Shown: positions 8,343-17,039, numbered from the stretch's first letter. The stretch: DNA of 64,000 bases from Tatumella saanichensis (GCF_000439375.1 NZ_ATMI01000002.1:62001-126000); one strand, 5' to 3'. The notes: generated by a model from the letters alone, not told the origin. Program-made: numbers and translations.

Positions 8343-8398
8343 TCACCCGGCCGAGCCTCATGGACCGGGTGACAGGGAGTGCGTCCTGCGCTCCCTGT
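8343..8398 (-). other. Two tandem hairpins between the aldehyde dehydrogenase and the AEC permease
   Basis: Two perfect inverted repeats sit back to back: TCACCCGG/CCGGGTGA (8343-8350 with 8365-8372) and ACAGGGAG/CTCCCTGT (8372-8379 with 8391-8398). Neither is followed by a T-run. They are more likely to set mRNA stability or partial termination between upstream and downstream genes of the cluster than to end it. Confidence 0.6.
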
Positions 8399-8404
8399 AT
8401 CGGA

Positions 8405-9868
8405 TTACTGATAATTGATATAGACGGTTTTACGTTTCACATAGATCTGATAACCGTGTTCACCGTCATCACCACCCAGTCCGGACAGTTTCCAGCCAGC
8501 GTGGAAGCCATTGATCTCTTCCGGGCCATGACGGTTTATATAGACTTCACCGTACTCGAGGGCATCGGAGATTTTCAGCGCGTTAGACAGATCGCGGGTA
8601 TAGAGGTAAGAACTGAGTCCGTACTCGCAATCGTTGGCTTTTTCGATCACTTCATCAAGGGTATCGAAAGCCACGACTGGTAAAATCGGGCCGAACACCT
8701 CTTCACGCAGGATACGGGCATCTGCCGGCAGGTCAGTCACAATCGCCGGGGCAACCCAGTTACCGCCGCTCAGGGCTCTGTCCTTAGGCAATTCGGCCTG
8801 CCACAGTACTTTGGCTCCCTGTTTCAAGGTTTCTGCCATCAGTTCTTCGACATGCTCTTTTTCCGGTACCGAGACTTTCGGACCAACGGTGGTGCCATCA
8901 GCCATCGGATCACCTACCACGACATCCTGTGCGGCTTTTCTCAGTGCTTCGATAAACTCGGCGTAAACTTCTCGCTGCACGTAGGTACGTTCGTTACAGA
9001 TACAGACCTGACCACAGTTTGACATTCTGGCATCCAGCGCATCACGGGCCGCTTTTTCTATATCCGCATCTGCCAGTACGATAAACGGGGCTTTACCGCC
9101 CAGCTCTAGTGATACCGGGATCACCTTCTCCGCGGCGTTTTTCATGATGGTTTTACCGGCGCCGGTGGAACCGGTCATGGTGATCAACGCGGTATCTGGA
9201 TGTTTCACCAGTGCGTCACCGACCACTCGGCCACTACCACAGACCACATTGACCACACCGTTCGGCAGACCGGCCTGCTGGCTGAGGGTCGCCAGTGCTA
9301 GAGAACAGAGCGGCGTTTCCTCACTCGGTTTTAGGACGATGGTATTGCCTGCCACGATAGCCGGGGCCGTCTTGCGCAGGAACAGCGCCAGTGGGAAATT
9401 CCATGGGGTAATGGCTCCGACCACACCCAGCGGCACTTCGCGGGTCACCGAATGCTGACCTGGCGCATTGGCGGCCAGCACTTCTCCTTGGTTTTTCCAC
9501 GCAAAGTTGGCGGCATAGCGCAGCATAGTGATACCCATATCCACTTCACCGCGGGCTTCACTAAGCGGTTTACCCTGCTCTGTCACCAGCAGCTGAGCTA
9601 GGGCTTCATGGTTATCTTTGATTTTCTCAATCCAAGACTCCAAGAAGGCGGCGCGTTCAGGCTGAGGGCGTTTTGCCCAGCTAATTTGGGCCTTGGCGGC
9701 CACTTCAATGGCCTGTGCCACCGTCTCTTTATCGCCCATGGCGACGCGGGTGATCACTTTGCCGGTGGTTGGGTTGAGAACATCGCTGCTGTCGCTGGCA
9801 GTGACCCATTGACCGTTAATAAAATGTGCAGGTGATTCAGGGATCAGATGATTAAACGTGTTACTCAT
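8405..9868 (-). CDS. NAD(P)-dependent aldehyde dehydrogenase, AldA (lactaldehyde dehydrogenase)-like
   Basis: The 487-residue enzyme has the full aldehyde-dehydrogenase layout: ITPWNFP and VLKPSEETP (NAD binding), GSTGAGKTIM, the general-base glutamate in LELGGKAP (about residue 257), the nucleophilic cysteine in NCGQVCICNE (about residue 290) and EEVFGPILPVVAF. Its C-terminal third, including VVAFDTL and GFHAGWKLSGLGG, closely follows E. coli AldA, which oxidises lactaldehyde and glycolaldehyde. Next to a glyoxalase I it plausibly oxidises lactaldehyde or another small aldehyde. AGGAGAG precedes the start. AldA is not found at this chromosomal place in E. coli, so the gene is part of an accessory insertion. 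I withhold a gene symbol because the exact substrate is inferred. Confidence 0.9.
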   Translation of the reverse strand: MSNTFNHLIPESPAHFINGQWVTASDSSDVLNPTTGKVITRVAMGDKETVAQAIEVAAKAQISWAKRPQPERAAFLESWIEKIKDNHEALAQLLVTEQGKPLSEARGEVDMGITMLRYAANFAWKNQGEVLAANAPGQHSVTREVPLGVVGAITPWNFPLALFLRKTAPAIVAGNTIVLKPSEETPLCSLALATLSQQAGLPNGVVNVVCGSGRVVGDALVKHPDTALITMTGSTGAGKTIMKNAAEKVIPVSLELGGKAPFIVLADADIEKAARDALDARMSNCGQVCICNERTYVQREVYAEFIEALRKAAQDVVVGDPMADGTTVGPKVSVPEKEHVEELMAETLKQGAKVLWQAELPKDRALSGGNWVAPAIVTDLPADARILREEVFGPILPVVAFDTLDEVIEKANDCEYGLSSYLYTRDLSNALKISDALEYGEVYINRHGPEEINGFHAGWKLSGLGGDDGEHGYQIYVKRKTVYINYQ

Positions 9869-9917
9869 ACTTTCTCTCCTGTAGAATTTTTCTTATAGGT
9901 GAATGTAATAGGCGGTA

Positions 9918-10445
9918 TCAGCCCGCCAGTGGTGTTGGCTGCAAAACTTCGATCCAGTAATCATCGGGATCTTTAATAAAGGCCACATAATTCATCCGGC
10001 CTTCGTGTAATTTCTTTTTAAAGGGAACCGACAGCTGTTCAAAGCGCTGACAGGCCTGACGGACATCCGGTACGGTGACACACAGGTGACCGAAGCCCTG
10101 AGGCTCGCTGTTCCCGTTGTGGTAATGGAACTGTGGGTCTTTTTCAGTGCCATGGTTCCACGTTAGTTCCAGTACCCCGGGCTGACTGAGAACCCATTGT
10201 TTTCGCAGGTCATCGTCCTCAGGGATCTCTGATAACGGACGGCGAACTAGATAGACAATGGTGAAGGCAGCTTCTTCAAAGCGCTCTTCGTAGACTGGGA
10301 CAAACCCAAGAACCTGACTGTAGAAGGCGATGGCTTTCGGCAGATCTTTGACCCGCAGCATGGTGTGGTTAAACACATAGTCAGCGGACTGCTGATACTC
10401 TGCGGTGTCGATGGTATATTTATTCAGTAAATCAGTGACAGGCAT
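9918..10445 (-). CDS. Lactoylglutathione lyase (glyoxalase I), long form
   Basis: Converts the methylglyoxal-glutathione hemithioacetal to S-lactoylglutathione. The start at 10445 is chosen because GGAGG lies 5 bases upstream; an in-frame ATG at 10481 has no such site. The 175-residue protein carries the long-form layout seen in human-type glyoxalase I rather than the 135-residue E. coli GloA: an N-terminal extension (1-25), HTMLRVKD, an insert around residues 70-87, LELTWNHGTE, YHNGNSEPQGFGHL and DPDDYWIEVLQP. The four expected metal ligands are H27, E93, H120 and E166. It heads the minus-strand cluster, 49 bases before the aldehyde dehydrogenase. Confidence 0.92.
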   Translation of the reverse strand: MPVTDLLNKYTIDTAEYQQSADYVFNHTMLRVKDLPKAIAFYSQVLGFVPVYEERFEEAAFTIVYLVRRPLSEIPEDDDLRKQWVLSQPGVLELTWNHGTEKDPQFHYHNGNSEPQGFGHLCVTVPDVRQACQRFEQLSVPFKKKLHEGRMNYVAFIKDPDDYWIEVLQPTPLAG

Positions 10446-10613
10446 AAAAGCCTCCTTCTCATCAGCCGGACTCAGCGGCAACCTGGCTCGGAGACACGTC
10501 TACTTCAGCGCTACACTAGAGGGTGGCTAATTTCTGAAGTTATTGCGTGTCGATGGAAAGAAGTCTGGCAGAGATGATGAATACACGATATTAACTTTTA
10601 GATCGCAAATTTA

Positions 10614-10628
10614 TTCACAAAAAGTGAA
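10614..10628. promoter_or_regulatory. Candidate LysR-type operator upstream of the glyoxalase cluster
   Basis: The perfect dyad TTCAC-AAAAA-GTGAA contains the T-N11-A pattern (TCAC...GTGA) of LysR-type binding sites. It lies about 170 bases before the glyoxalase I start in AT-rich DNA that should hold the cluster promoter. Binding by the cluster's own LysR protein is an inference. It is also near the ytjB terminator, so chance cannot be excluded. Confidence 0.4.
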
Positions 10629-10659
10629 ATAAAGACAAAAAGTTAAAATTAATAAAGGG

Positions 10660-10692
10660 TTGGCTTCCTATCTGGTGAATTAAGGAAGCCAA
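10660..10692 (-). terminator. Hairpin terminator after ytjB
   Basis: TTGGCTTCC (10660-10668) pairs perfectly with GGAAGCCAA (10684-10692) across a 15-base loop. On the minus strand the hairpin begins 8 bases after the ytjB stop and is followed by an AT-rich tract with scattered T-runs. It is a reasonable but not ideal factor-independent terminator. Confidence 0.6.
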
Positions 10693-10699
10693 ATTTAAT

Positions 10700-11419
10700 T
10701 TAAGAGTGACGTTTTTTTTTGCGAGAACCGCGGGTTGGAGGCACTTTACGGGCACCGTTGCGTGCCTTTTGCTGCGGGACATCCTCATCCTCATCGTCTT
10801 CCTCGCGGACCGGTTGACTGGCGGTCAGTAAAAAGGGCGACTGTTGCCAGTGGCTGCGGCGGTTGCGCAGTAAGGTCTGACTGAGTACCAAGCCAATAGC
10901 CAATGCCAGTAGCAGCATCAGTCGCAGAATATTGGTAGTGTTATCCACCTGCCGCGATTCCGTCGCCAAGACATGGGTATCGAGAGTGATACGTATGAAC
11001 CCCAGCGGCCCCTGTTTGCCCGTAACCGGTTCGACAACCTGGTTGTTGAAATAACTGCCCGCTCGTTTGCCATCCAGTGCTAGCCGGTCACGGACAGCAA
11101 TGGTTTCGCCGCTTTGGGCCATCACCGCGCCGGTAGTGTCATAGACAGTGGCATCGAGGATCCGGCTATCGCTAGTCAGCTGCTTTAAGATGGCATCAAT
11201 TTGTGATTGGTGGACATTACTGTCATCCATCAAGGGAATGAGGCTGAAGGCCACTTGGCGGGCAAGGGTTTGCGCCAGCTCTTGACCCTGTGTCGCTTGG
11301 GCTGTCTGGTGATTCTGACTGAACCAGGACGCCCCCTGCATCAGTATCACTAACAGGGCTAGACACACCAGTGTGATCACTGTGCGGTGGACTTTAATCT
11401 TGATTTTTTGCTGTGGCAT
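10700..11419 (-). CDS. ytjB: YtjB/Smp-type membrane protein with a charged cytoplasmic tail
   Basis: The 239-residue protein has an N-terminal membrane segment (about residues 12-32), a periplasmic domain of about 130 residues (with VAFSLIPL, TVYDTTGAVMAQSGE and GPLGFIRI) and a second membrane segment (about 163-182). It is divergent from serB, exactly as ytjB (smp) is in E. coli, and shares that two-segment layout. The function is unknown. The C-terminal tail (about 200-239) is unusual: an acidic run EEDDEDEDV is followed by a very basic end RGSRKKKRHS. It is longer than the 214-residue E. coli protein, mainly through this tail. Confidence 0.85.
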   Translation of the reverse strand: MPQQKIKIKVHRTVITLVCLALLVILMQGASWFSQNHQTAQATQGQELAQTLARQVAFSLIPLMDDSNVHQSQIDAILKQLTSDSRILDATVYDTTGAVMAQSGETIAVRDRLALDGKRAGSYFNNQVVEPVTGKQGPLGFIRITLDTHVLATESRQVDNTTNILRLMLLLALAIGLVLSQTLLRNRRSHWQQSPFLLTASQPVREEDDEDEDVPQQKARNGARKVPPTRGSRKKKRHS

Positions 11420-11538
11420 GCGCGGCGGATCTCATTCCGGGGGCGAATAATCGTAATGACTTATGGTTTATGTTGCCAGAAGAGCTGCACTCGGGGTAGC
11501 CTCTTGCGTGGTTTTGTTGTCCCCCAACAGGAGTTCTG

Positions 11539-12516
11539 ATGCCGAACCGTCTTACCTGGTGCGATCTGCCTGCGGATGTCTCGCAATGGCCGGGTCTGCC
11601 TTTATCTCTCAGTGGTGATGAAGTGATGCCACTAGACTATCGTGCCGGCAGTACCGGTTGGTTATTGTATGGCCACGGGCTGGATAAACAGGCACTGACC
11701 GATTACCAGCACCGTTTGGGTGCCGCGATGGTGATTGTCAGTGGCTGGTCAGTGGGTGATATGCAGGTCATTCGCCTTGCCGGTTCCCTGACGCCGCGTG
11801 CCAGCCGTTTAGCCCATGAGCAGGGTCTGGATGTGGTACCTCTGGGGGATCTTCCCCATCTAAAAAGCCCAGGCCTGTTGGTGATGGATATGGACTCCAC
11901 TGCCATCGAAATCGAATGCATTGATGAAATCGCCCGATTAGCCGGTTGTGGTGAGCAGGTAGCAGAAGTCACCGAACGCGCGATGCGCGGTGAACTGGAT
12001 TTTGAGGCCAGCCTCCGTCAGCGTGTGGCGGCCTTAAAAGATGCCGATGCGCAGATCCTGCGACAGGTGCGTGATGAGTTACCCTTGATGCCGGGATTAC
12101 GGGAACTGGTGGCAGAGCTGCAGTCACATGGCTGGAAAACCGCTATAGCCTCCGGCGGATTTACTTTCTTTGCCGACTATCTACGTGATGAACTGCAGCT
12201 GGATGCGGTGGCGGCCAATGAGCTGGAAATCTTTGATGGCCGTTTGACCGGAGAGGTAACCGGCGCAGTGGTGGATGCCCGCTATAAAGCGACTACCCTG
12301 GAAACGCTGGCCCAGCGCTTTGATATTCCTCCCCAGCAGACCGTGGCCATCGGTGACGGTGCCAATGATTTACTGATGATGAAAGCAGCCGGATTGGGTA
12401 TCGCGTATCACGCCAAACCGAAAGTAAACGAAAAGGCCCGAGTCTCGATCCGAAATGCATCGCTGACCGGGGTGTTATGTATTCTGAGTGGTAGTTTGAT
12501 CCACGAACAGCGATAA
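11539..12516 (+). CDS. serB: Phosphoserine phosphatase
   Basis: Catalyses the last step of serine synthesis, removing phosphate from L-3-phosphoserine in the cytoplasm. The 325-residue protein (E. coli 322) carries the HAD motif DMDSTAIEIECIDEIA (motif I, about residue 117), ASGGFTFF (motif II) and IGDGANDLLMMKAAG (motif IV). An N-terminal regulatory-type domain of about 110 residues precedes the catalytic part. CAGGAG lies upstream of the ATG. radA follows 14 bases after the stop, as in E. coli. Confidence 0.98.
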   Translation: MPNRLTWCDLPADVSQWPGLPLSLSGDEVMPLDYRAGSTGWLLYGHGLDKQALTDYQHRLGAAMVIVSGWSVGDMQVIRLAGSLTPRASRLAHEQGLDVVPLGDLPHLKSPGLLVMDMDSTAIEIECIDEIARLAGCGEQVAEVTERAMRGELDFEASLRQRVAALKDADAQILRQVRDELPLMPGLRELVAELQSHGWKTAIASGGFTFFADYLRDELQLDAVAANELEIFDGRLTGEVTGAVVDARYKATTLETLAQRFDIPPQQTVAIGDGANDLLMMKAAGLGIAYHAKPKVNEKARVSIRNASLTGVLCILSGSLIHEQR

Positions 12517-12530
12517 ACTGAGGAGTTGTT

Positions 12531-13916
12531 TTGGCCAAAGCGGCAAAACGCGCATACGTCTGTAACGAATGTGGTGCTGATTATCCCCGTTGGCAGGGGC
12601 AATGCAGCGCCTGCCAGGCGTGGAACAGTATTACCGAGGTCCGTATTGCCTCAACCCCAGCGGCGGCGCGTAATGAGCGCTTGAGCGGCTACGCCGGGGC
12701 TGCTGGGGTCTCGAAAGTCCAGAAATTGTCTGAAATCAGCCTCGAAGCTTTGCCGCGCTTTTCTACCGGTTTCAAAGAGTTTGACCGAGTATTAGGCGGC
12801 GGGGTGGTGCCCGGCAGTGCGGTGCTGATTGGCGGTAACCCCGGGGCCGGTAAATCGACCCTGTTGTTACAGGTGCTGTGCCTACTATCCCAACAGATGA
12901 ACACCCTGTATGTCACCGGGGAAGAGTCACTGCAACAGGTTGCTATGCGCGCCCATCGCTTGGGATTGCCTACCGAAAACCTGAATATGCTGTCAGAAAC
13001 CAGCATCGAACAAATCTGCCTGATTGCCGCCGAAGAAAAGCCGCGACTGATGGTGATCGACTCGATTCAGGTTATGCATATGGCGGATGTCCAATCTTCG
13101 CCAGGCAGTGTCGCCCAGGTGCGGGAAACCGCGGCCTACCTGACTCGCTTTGCGAAAATGCACGGCGTTTCGATCATTATGGTCGGTCATGTCACCAAAG
13201 ACGGTTCTCTGGCAGGGCCGAAAGTACTGGAACACTGTATTGACTGCTCGGTGCTGCTGGATGGCGATGCAGATTCTCGTTTTCGTACCCTGCGTAGCCA
13301 TAAAAACCGTTTCGGCCCAGTCAATGAACTCGGCGTGTTTGCCATGACCGAGCAGGGCATGCGTGAAGTCAGCAACCCGTCAGCCATCTTCCTGTCCCGT
13401 GGTGAGGAAGTCACGTCCGGTAGTTCGGTCGTGGTGGTTCGTGAAGGTACCCGGCCCCTGTTGGTGGAAATTCAGGCCTTGGTCGACCACTCCATGATGG
13501 GCAATCCGCGTCGTGTGGCGGTCGGGCTGGAGCAGAACCGTCTAGCGATCCTGCTGGCAGTGTTACACCGGCATGGTGGCCTGCAGATGGCGGATCAGGA
13601 TGTGTTCGTCAATGTGGTCGGCGGGGTGAAGGTCACTGAAACCAGCGCTGACCTCGCATTATTATTGGCGATGGTCTCTAGCCTGCGGGATCGTCCATTG
13701 CCCCAAGATCTGGTGATTTTTGGCGAAGTCGGCTTGTCCGGCGAGATCCGACCGGTACCTGGTGGTCAGGAGCGTATTACTGAAGCGGCTAAACACGGTT
13801 TCCGCCGAGCGATTGTGCCCGCGGCCAATGCACCGAAAAAAGCGCCGGACGGTATTAAGGTCTATAGCGTGAAAAAGTTAGCTGATGCACTGGAAATTTT
13901 TGATGATCTGTCCTGA
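12531..13916 (+). CDS. radA: DNA repair and branch-migration protein RadA (Sms)
   Basis: A RecA-like DNA-dependent ATPase that drives branch migration of recombination intermediates. The start codon is TTG at 12531, supported by AGGAG at 12521 and by the family N-terminus MAKAAKRAYVCNECG. In order the 461 residues show a zinc finger (CNECG...CSACQAW, residues 11-31), Walker A GGNPGAGKSTLLLQ (about 104), Walker B LMVIDSIQ, the RadA-specific KNRFGPVNELG, and a C-terminal Lon-protease-like domain. Its gene sits between serB and nadR as in relatives. Confidence 0.98.
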   Translation: MAKAAKRAYVCNECGADYPRWQGQCSACQAWNSITEVRIASTPAAARNERLSGYAGAAGVSKVQKLSEISLEALPRFSTGFKEFDRVLGGGVVPGSAVLIGGNPGAGKSTLLLQVLCLLSQQMNTLYVTGEESLQQVAMRAHRLGLPTENLNMLSETSIEQICLIAAEEKPRLMVIDSIQVMHMADVQSSPGSVAQVRETAAYLTRFAKMHGVSIIMVGHVTKDGSLAGPKVLEHCIDCSVLLDGDADSRFRTLRSHKNRFGPVNELGVFAMTEQGMREVSNPSAIFLSRGEEVTSGSSVVVVREGTRPLLVEIQALVDHSMMGNPRRVAVGLEQNRLAILLAVLHRHGGLQMADQDVFVNVVGGVKVTETSADLALLLAMVSSLRDRPLPQDLVIFGEVGLSGEIRPVPGGQERITEAAKHGFRRAIVPAANAPKKAPDGIKVYSVKKLADALEIFDDLS

Positions 13917-14020
13917 TAGGGCATGCTCCCGGGCAGGTGAACGCTAACCCGTAACTTCCCACGGCTGGGGCCGAAAGGAGACTCAGGCCCTGCCGTATCA
14001 CGGATAACAAGAGGCAATTA

Positions 14021-15295
14021 ATGTCCGCTTACGACTATCTGAAAACGGCTATCCGCCAGCAGGGACATACGCTGCAACAGGTTGCTGACGCCTGCGATAT
14101 GACTAAGGGTTACCTGAGTCAGTTAATCAACGCCAAAATTAACAGCCCGAGCGCCCGTAAGCTGGAAGCGCTGCACCGCTTCCTCGGGTTAGAATTTCCG
14201 CGCCGCGAAAAGACGGTCGGGGTAGTGTTCGGGAAGTTTTATCCCTTACACACTGGGCATATCTATCTGATCCAGCGTGCCTGCAGCCAAGTAGATGAGC
14301 TACATATCATCATGGGGCATGATGAGCCGCGGGACCGTCTGTTGTTTGAGAACAGTGCCATGTCTGAACAACCGACCACCAGCGACCGCTTGCGCTGGTT
14401 GTTGCAGACCTTTAAATACCAGAAGAATATCCGTATCCACTCCTTTAATGAGGAGGGGATGGAGCCTTATCCGCACGGTTGGGATGTCTGGAGCCACGGC
14501 ATTAAGACCTTTATGTCTGAACAGGGTATTGTTCCTGACCGGGTGTACACTTGCGAAGCGGCAGATGCGCCGATGTTTGAGCAGTATCTGTCGATCCAGT
14601 CGGTACTGGTGGATCCGGATCGTTCATTTATGAATATCAGCGGCAAACAGATCCGTCAGGATCCTTTCCGTTACTGGGACTATATTCCTACCGAGGTGAA
14701 ACCTTTCTTTGTGCGCAAAATTGCCCTACTGGGTGGCGAATCGAGCGGCAAATCAACGCTGGTCAACAAACTGGCGAATATCTTTAATACCACCAGTGCC
14801 TGGGAATATGGCCGTGATTATGTGTTCTCGCACCTTGGTGGTGATGAAATTGCCCTGCAATATTCCGACTACGACAAGATTGCCCTAGGACAGGCGCAGT
14901 ACATTGACTTTGCAGTAAAATATGCCAATAAAGTCGCCTTTATCGATACGGATTTTGTGACCACTCAGGCGTTTTGTCTGAAATATGAAGGACGTCAGCA
15001 CCCTTTTGTCCAAGCGCTGATCGATGAATACCGGTTTGATCTGGTGATCGTCTTAGAAAATAACGTGCCTTGGGTAGCTGACGGTTTGCGCAGCCTTGGC
15101 AGTTCGGTGGACCGCCGTGAGTTCCAGACGCTGCTGTTACGCATGTTGGAAGATAACGGTATCGACTATGTGCGGGTGGAGGAGGACGATTACGATACCC
15201 GCTTCCTGCGGTGTATCGAGTTAGTGAAGCATATGCTTGAGCATCCGGGGGAGAAACCAGCCGGCTGTATCAGCCTACAGGCGAAAGGAAAATAA
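14021..15295 (+). CDS. nadR: NadR: NAD repressor, NMN adenylyltransferase and ribosylnicotinamide kinase
   Basis: A three-part protein of 424 residues (E. coli 410). Residues about 1-60 form a helix-turn-helix (LQQVADACDMTKGYLSQL) that represses NAD synthesis genes. About 65-230 is the nucleotidyltransferase with FGKFYPLHTGHIYLIQRA. About 235-410 is the ribosylnicotinamide kinase with the P-loop GGESSGKSTLVNKL. It therefore both senses and makes NAD. The extra length lies at the C-terminus, which ends CISLQAKGK. A strong terminator follows. Confidence 0.98.
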   Translation: MSAYDYLKTAIRQQGHTLQQVADACDMTKGYLSQLINAKINSPSARKLEALHRFLGLEFPRREKTVGVVFGKFYPLHTGHIYLIQRACSQVDELHIIMGHDEPRDRLLFENSAMSEQPTTSDRLRWLLQTFKYQKNIRIHSFNEEGMEPYPHGWDVWSHGIKTFMSEQGIVPDRVYTCEAADAPMFEQYLSIQSVLVDPDRSFMNISGKQIRQDPFRYWDYIPTEVKPFFVRKIALLGGESSGKSTLVNKLANIFNTTSAWEYGRDYVFSHLGGDEIALQYSDYDKIALGQAQYIDFAVKYANKVAFIDTDFVTTQAFCLKYEGRQHPFVQALIDEYRFDLVIVLENNVPWVADGLRSLGSSVDRREFQTLLLRMLEDNGIDYVRVEEDDYDTRFLRCIELVKHMLEHPGEKPAGCISLQAKGK

Positions 15296-15320
15296 GAACT
15301 TTTCCGAGGAGCTCAGTAAA

Positions 15321-15355
15321 AACCCCCGTCTCAGAAGAGACAGGGGGCTTTTTTT
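15321..15355. terminator. Bidirectional terminator between nadR and ettA
   Basis: CCCCC-GTCTC pairs with GAGAC-(A)-GGGGG with one bulged base, followed by TTTTTTT on the plus strand and by a T-run on the minus strand (AAAAA at 15318-15322). It serves the convergent nadR and ettA genes. Confidence 0.9.
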
Positions 15356-15371
15356 ACGCCCGCTGTAGGCG

Positions 15372-17039
15372 TTACTTAGTCATACGCTTGTACTTGATAC
15401 GCTTAGGTTCCAAGGCATCAGCACCCAAGGTACGCTTCTTATACTCTTCATATTCGGTAAAGTTACCTTCGAAGAAAGCGACCTTACCTTCATCCTGATA
15501 ATCGAGGATGTGGGTAGCAATACGGTCCAAGAACCAACGGTCGTGGGAAATAACCATTGCACAGCCCGGGAACTCCAGTAGGGCGTTTTCCAAGGCGCGC
15601 AGGGTTTCAACGTCTAGGTCGTTAGTCGGTTCATCAAGCAGTAACAGGTTACCGCCGACCTGCAGTAGTTTCGCTAAATGCAGACGGCCGCGTTCGCCCC
15701 CGGATAGCTCTCCAACCCGCTTGCCCTGATCAGTACCTTTGAAGTTGAAGCGGCCGACATAGGCACGGCTTGGCATCTCAAAGTTACCAATTTTCATGAT
15801 GTCCTGACCGCCGGATACTTCTTCCCAAACGGTTTTGCTGTTATCCATGGCATCACGGAACTGATCGACAGAGGCCAGTTTCACAGTATCGCCCAGAGTG
15901 ATAGCGCCAGAGTCTGGTTGTTCCTGACCAGACAACATGCGGAACAATGTCGATTTACCGGCACCGTTGGCACCGATAATGCCGACGATCGCCCCTTTGG
16001 GTACGGAGAAGGAAAGGTCATCAATCAGCACACGGTCGCCGTAGCTTTTGGTCAGGTTTTCGACTTCGATGACTTTATCACCCAGACGCGCACCAGGCGG
16101 AATAAACAACTCGCTGGTCTCGTTGCGTTTCTGATATTCAACGCTGTTCAGCTCTTCAAAACGGGCCAGACGGGCCTTACCTTTCGACTGACGGCCTTTA
16201 GCCCCCTGACGCACCCACTCCAGCTCTTTCTCAATAGACTTACGGCGAGCCGCTTCGGAAGAAGCTTCCTGTGCCAGACGCTGATCTTTCTGCTCAAGCC
16301 AGGAAGAGTAGTTACCTTCCCAAGGGATACCTTCTCCACGGTCCAGTTCGAGGATCCAACCGGCAACGTTATCCAGGAAGTAACGGTCGTGGGTGATCGC
16401 CACGACGGTACCTTCGAAGTCGTGCAGGAAGCGTTCCAGCCAGGCCACAGATTCTGCATCCAAGTGGTTGGTTGGTTCGTCCAGCAGCAGCATGTCTGGT
16501 TTTTCTAACAACAGGCGACACAGGGCCACACGACGGCGCTCACCCCCGGACAGGTTGCCAATTTTGGCATCCCAGTCTGGCAGGCGCAGTGCGTCTGCGG
16601 CGCGTTCGAACTGAGTATTGATGTTGTGGCCGTCATAGGCCTGGATAATCTCTTCCAGACGACCCTGCTCGGCGGCCAGTTTATCGAAATCCGCATCCGG
16701 CTCGGCATAGAGTGCGTAGACTTCGTCGAGACGCTTCAGGGCACCGACCACTTCTGCCATCGCTTCTTCCACTGACTCACGGACAGTGTGCTCAGGGTTA
16801 AGCTGCGGCTCCTGCGGCAGGTAGCCGATTTTCAGGCCAGGCTGCGGACGCGCTTCCCCTTCGATATCGGTATCGATACCGGCCATAATGCGCAACAGGG
16901 TGGATTTACCGGCGCCGTTCAGGCCCAGTACCCCGATTTTTGCGCCAGGGAAAAAACTCAGAGAGATGTTTTTCAGAATGTGCCGCTTCGGCGGGACAAC
17001 TTTCCCCACGCGATGCATGCTGTAAACGAATTGAGCCAC
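15372..17039 (-). CDS. ettA: Energy-dependent translational throttle protein EttA (ABC-F)
   Basis: A cytoplasmic ABC-F ATPase that binds the ribosomal E site and gates the first steps of elongation according to the ATP/ADP ratio. The 555 residues equal the E. coli length. Two ABC domains carry Walker A GLNGAGKSTLLR and GANGAGKSTLFR, signatures LSGGERRRVALCRLLL and LSGGERGRLHLAKLLQ, and Walker B LLLDEPTNHLD and LLLDEPTNDLD. The P-site tRNA-interaction linker, rich in K and R (KGRQSKGKARLARFEEL), lies between them. It is convergent with nadR. Confidence 0.98.
   Translation of the reverse strand: MAQFVYSMHRVGKVVPPKRHILKNISLSFFPGAKIGVLGLNGAGKSTLLRIMAGIDTDIEGEARPQPGLKIGYLPQEPQLNPEHTVRESVEEAMAEVVGALKRLDEVYALYAEPDADFDKLAAEQGRLEEIIQAYDGHNINTQFERAADALRLPDWDAKIGNLSGGERRRVALCRLLLEKPDMLLLDEPTNHLDAESVAWLERFLHDFEGTVVAITHDRYFLDNVAGWILELDRGEGIPWEGNYSSWLEQKDQRLAQEASSEAARRKSIEKELEWVRQGAKGRQSKGKARLARFEELNSVEYQKRNETSELFIPPGARLGDKVIEVENLTKSYGDRVLIDDLSFSVPKGAIVGIIGANGAGKSTLFRMLSGQEQPDSGAITLGDTVKLASVDQFRDAMDNSKTVWEEVSGGQDIMKIGNFEMPSRAYVGRFNFKGTDQGKRVGELSGGERGRLHLAKLLQVGGNLLLLDEPTNDLDVETLRALENALLEFPGCAMVISHDRWFLDRIATHILDYQDEGKVAFFEGNFTEYEEYKKRTLGADALEPKRIKYKRMTK

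Noticed and set aside
15918-16508. A 196-codon frame antisense to ettA
   Set aside because: It is the mirror of a conserved ABC-F coding sequence and has no features of its own.
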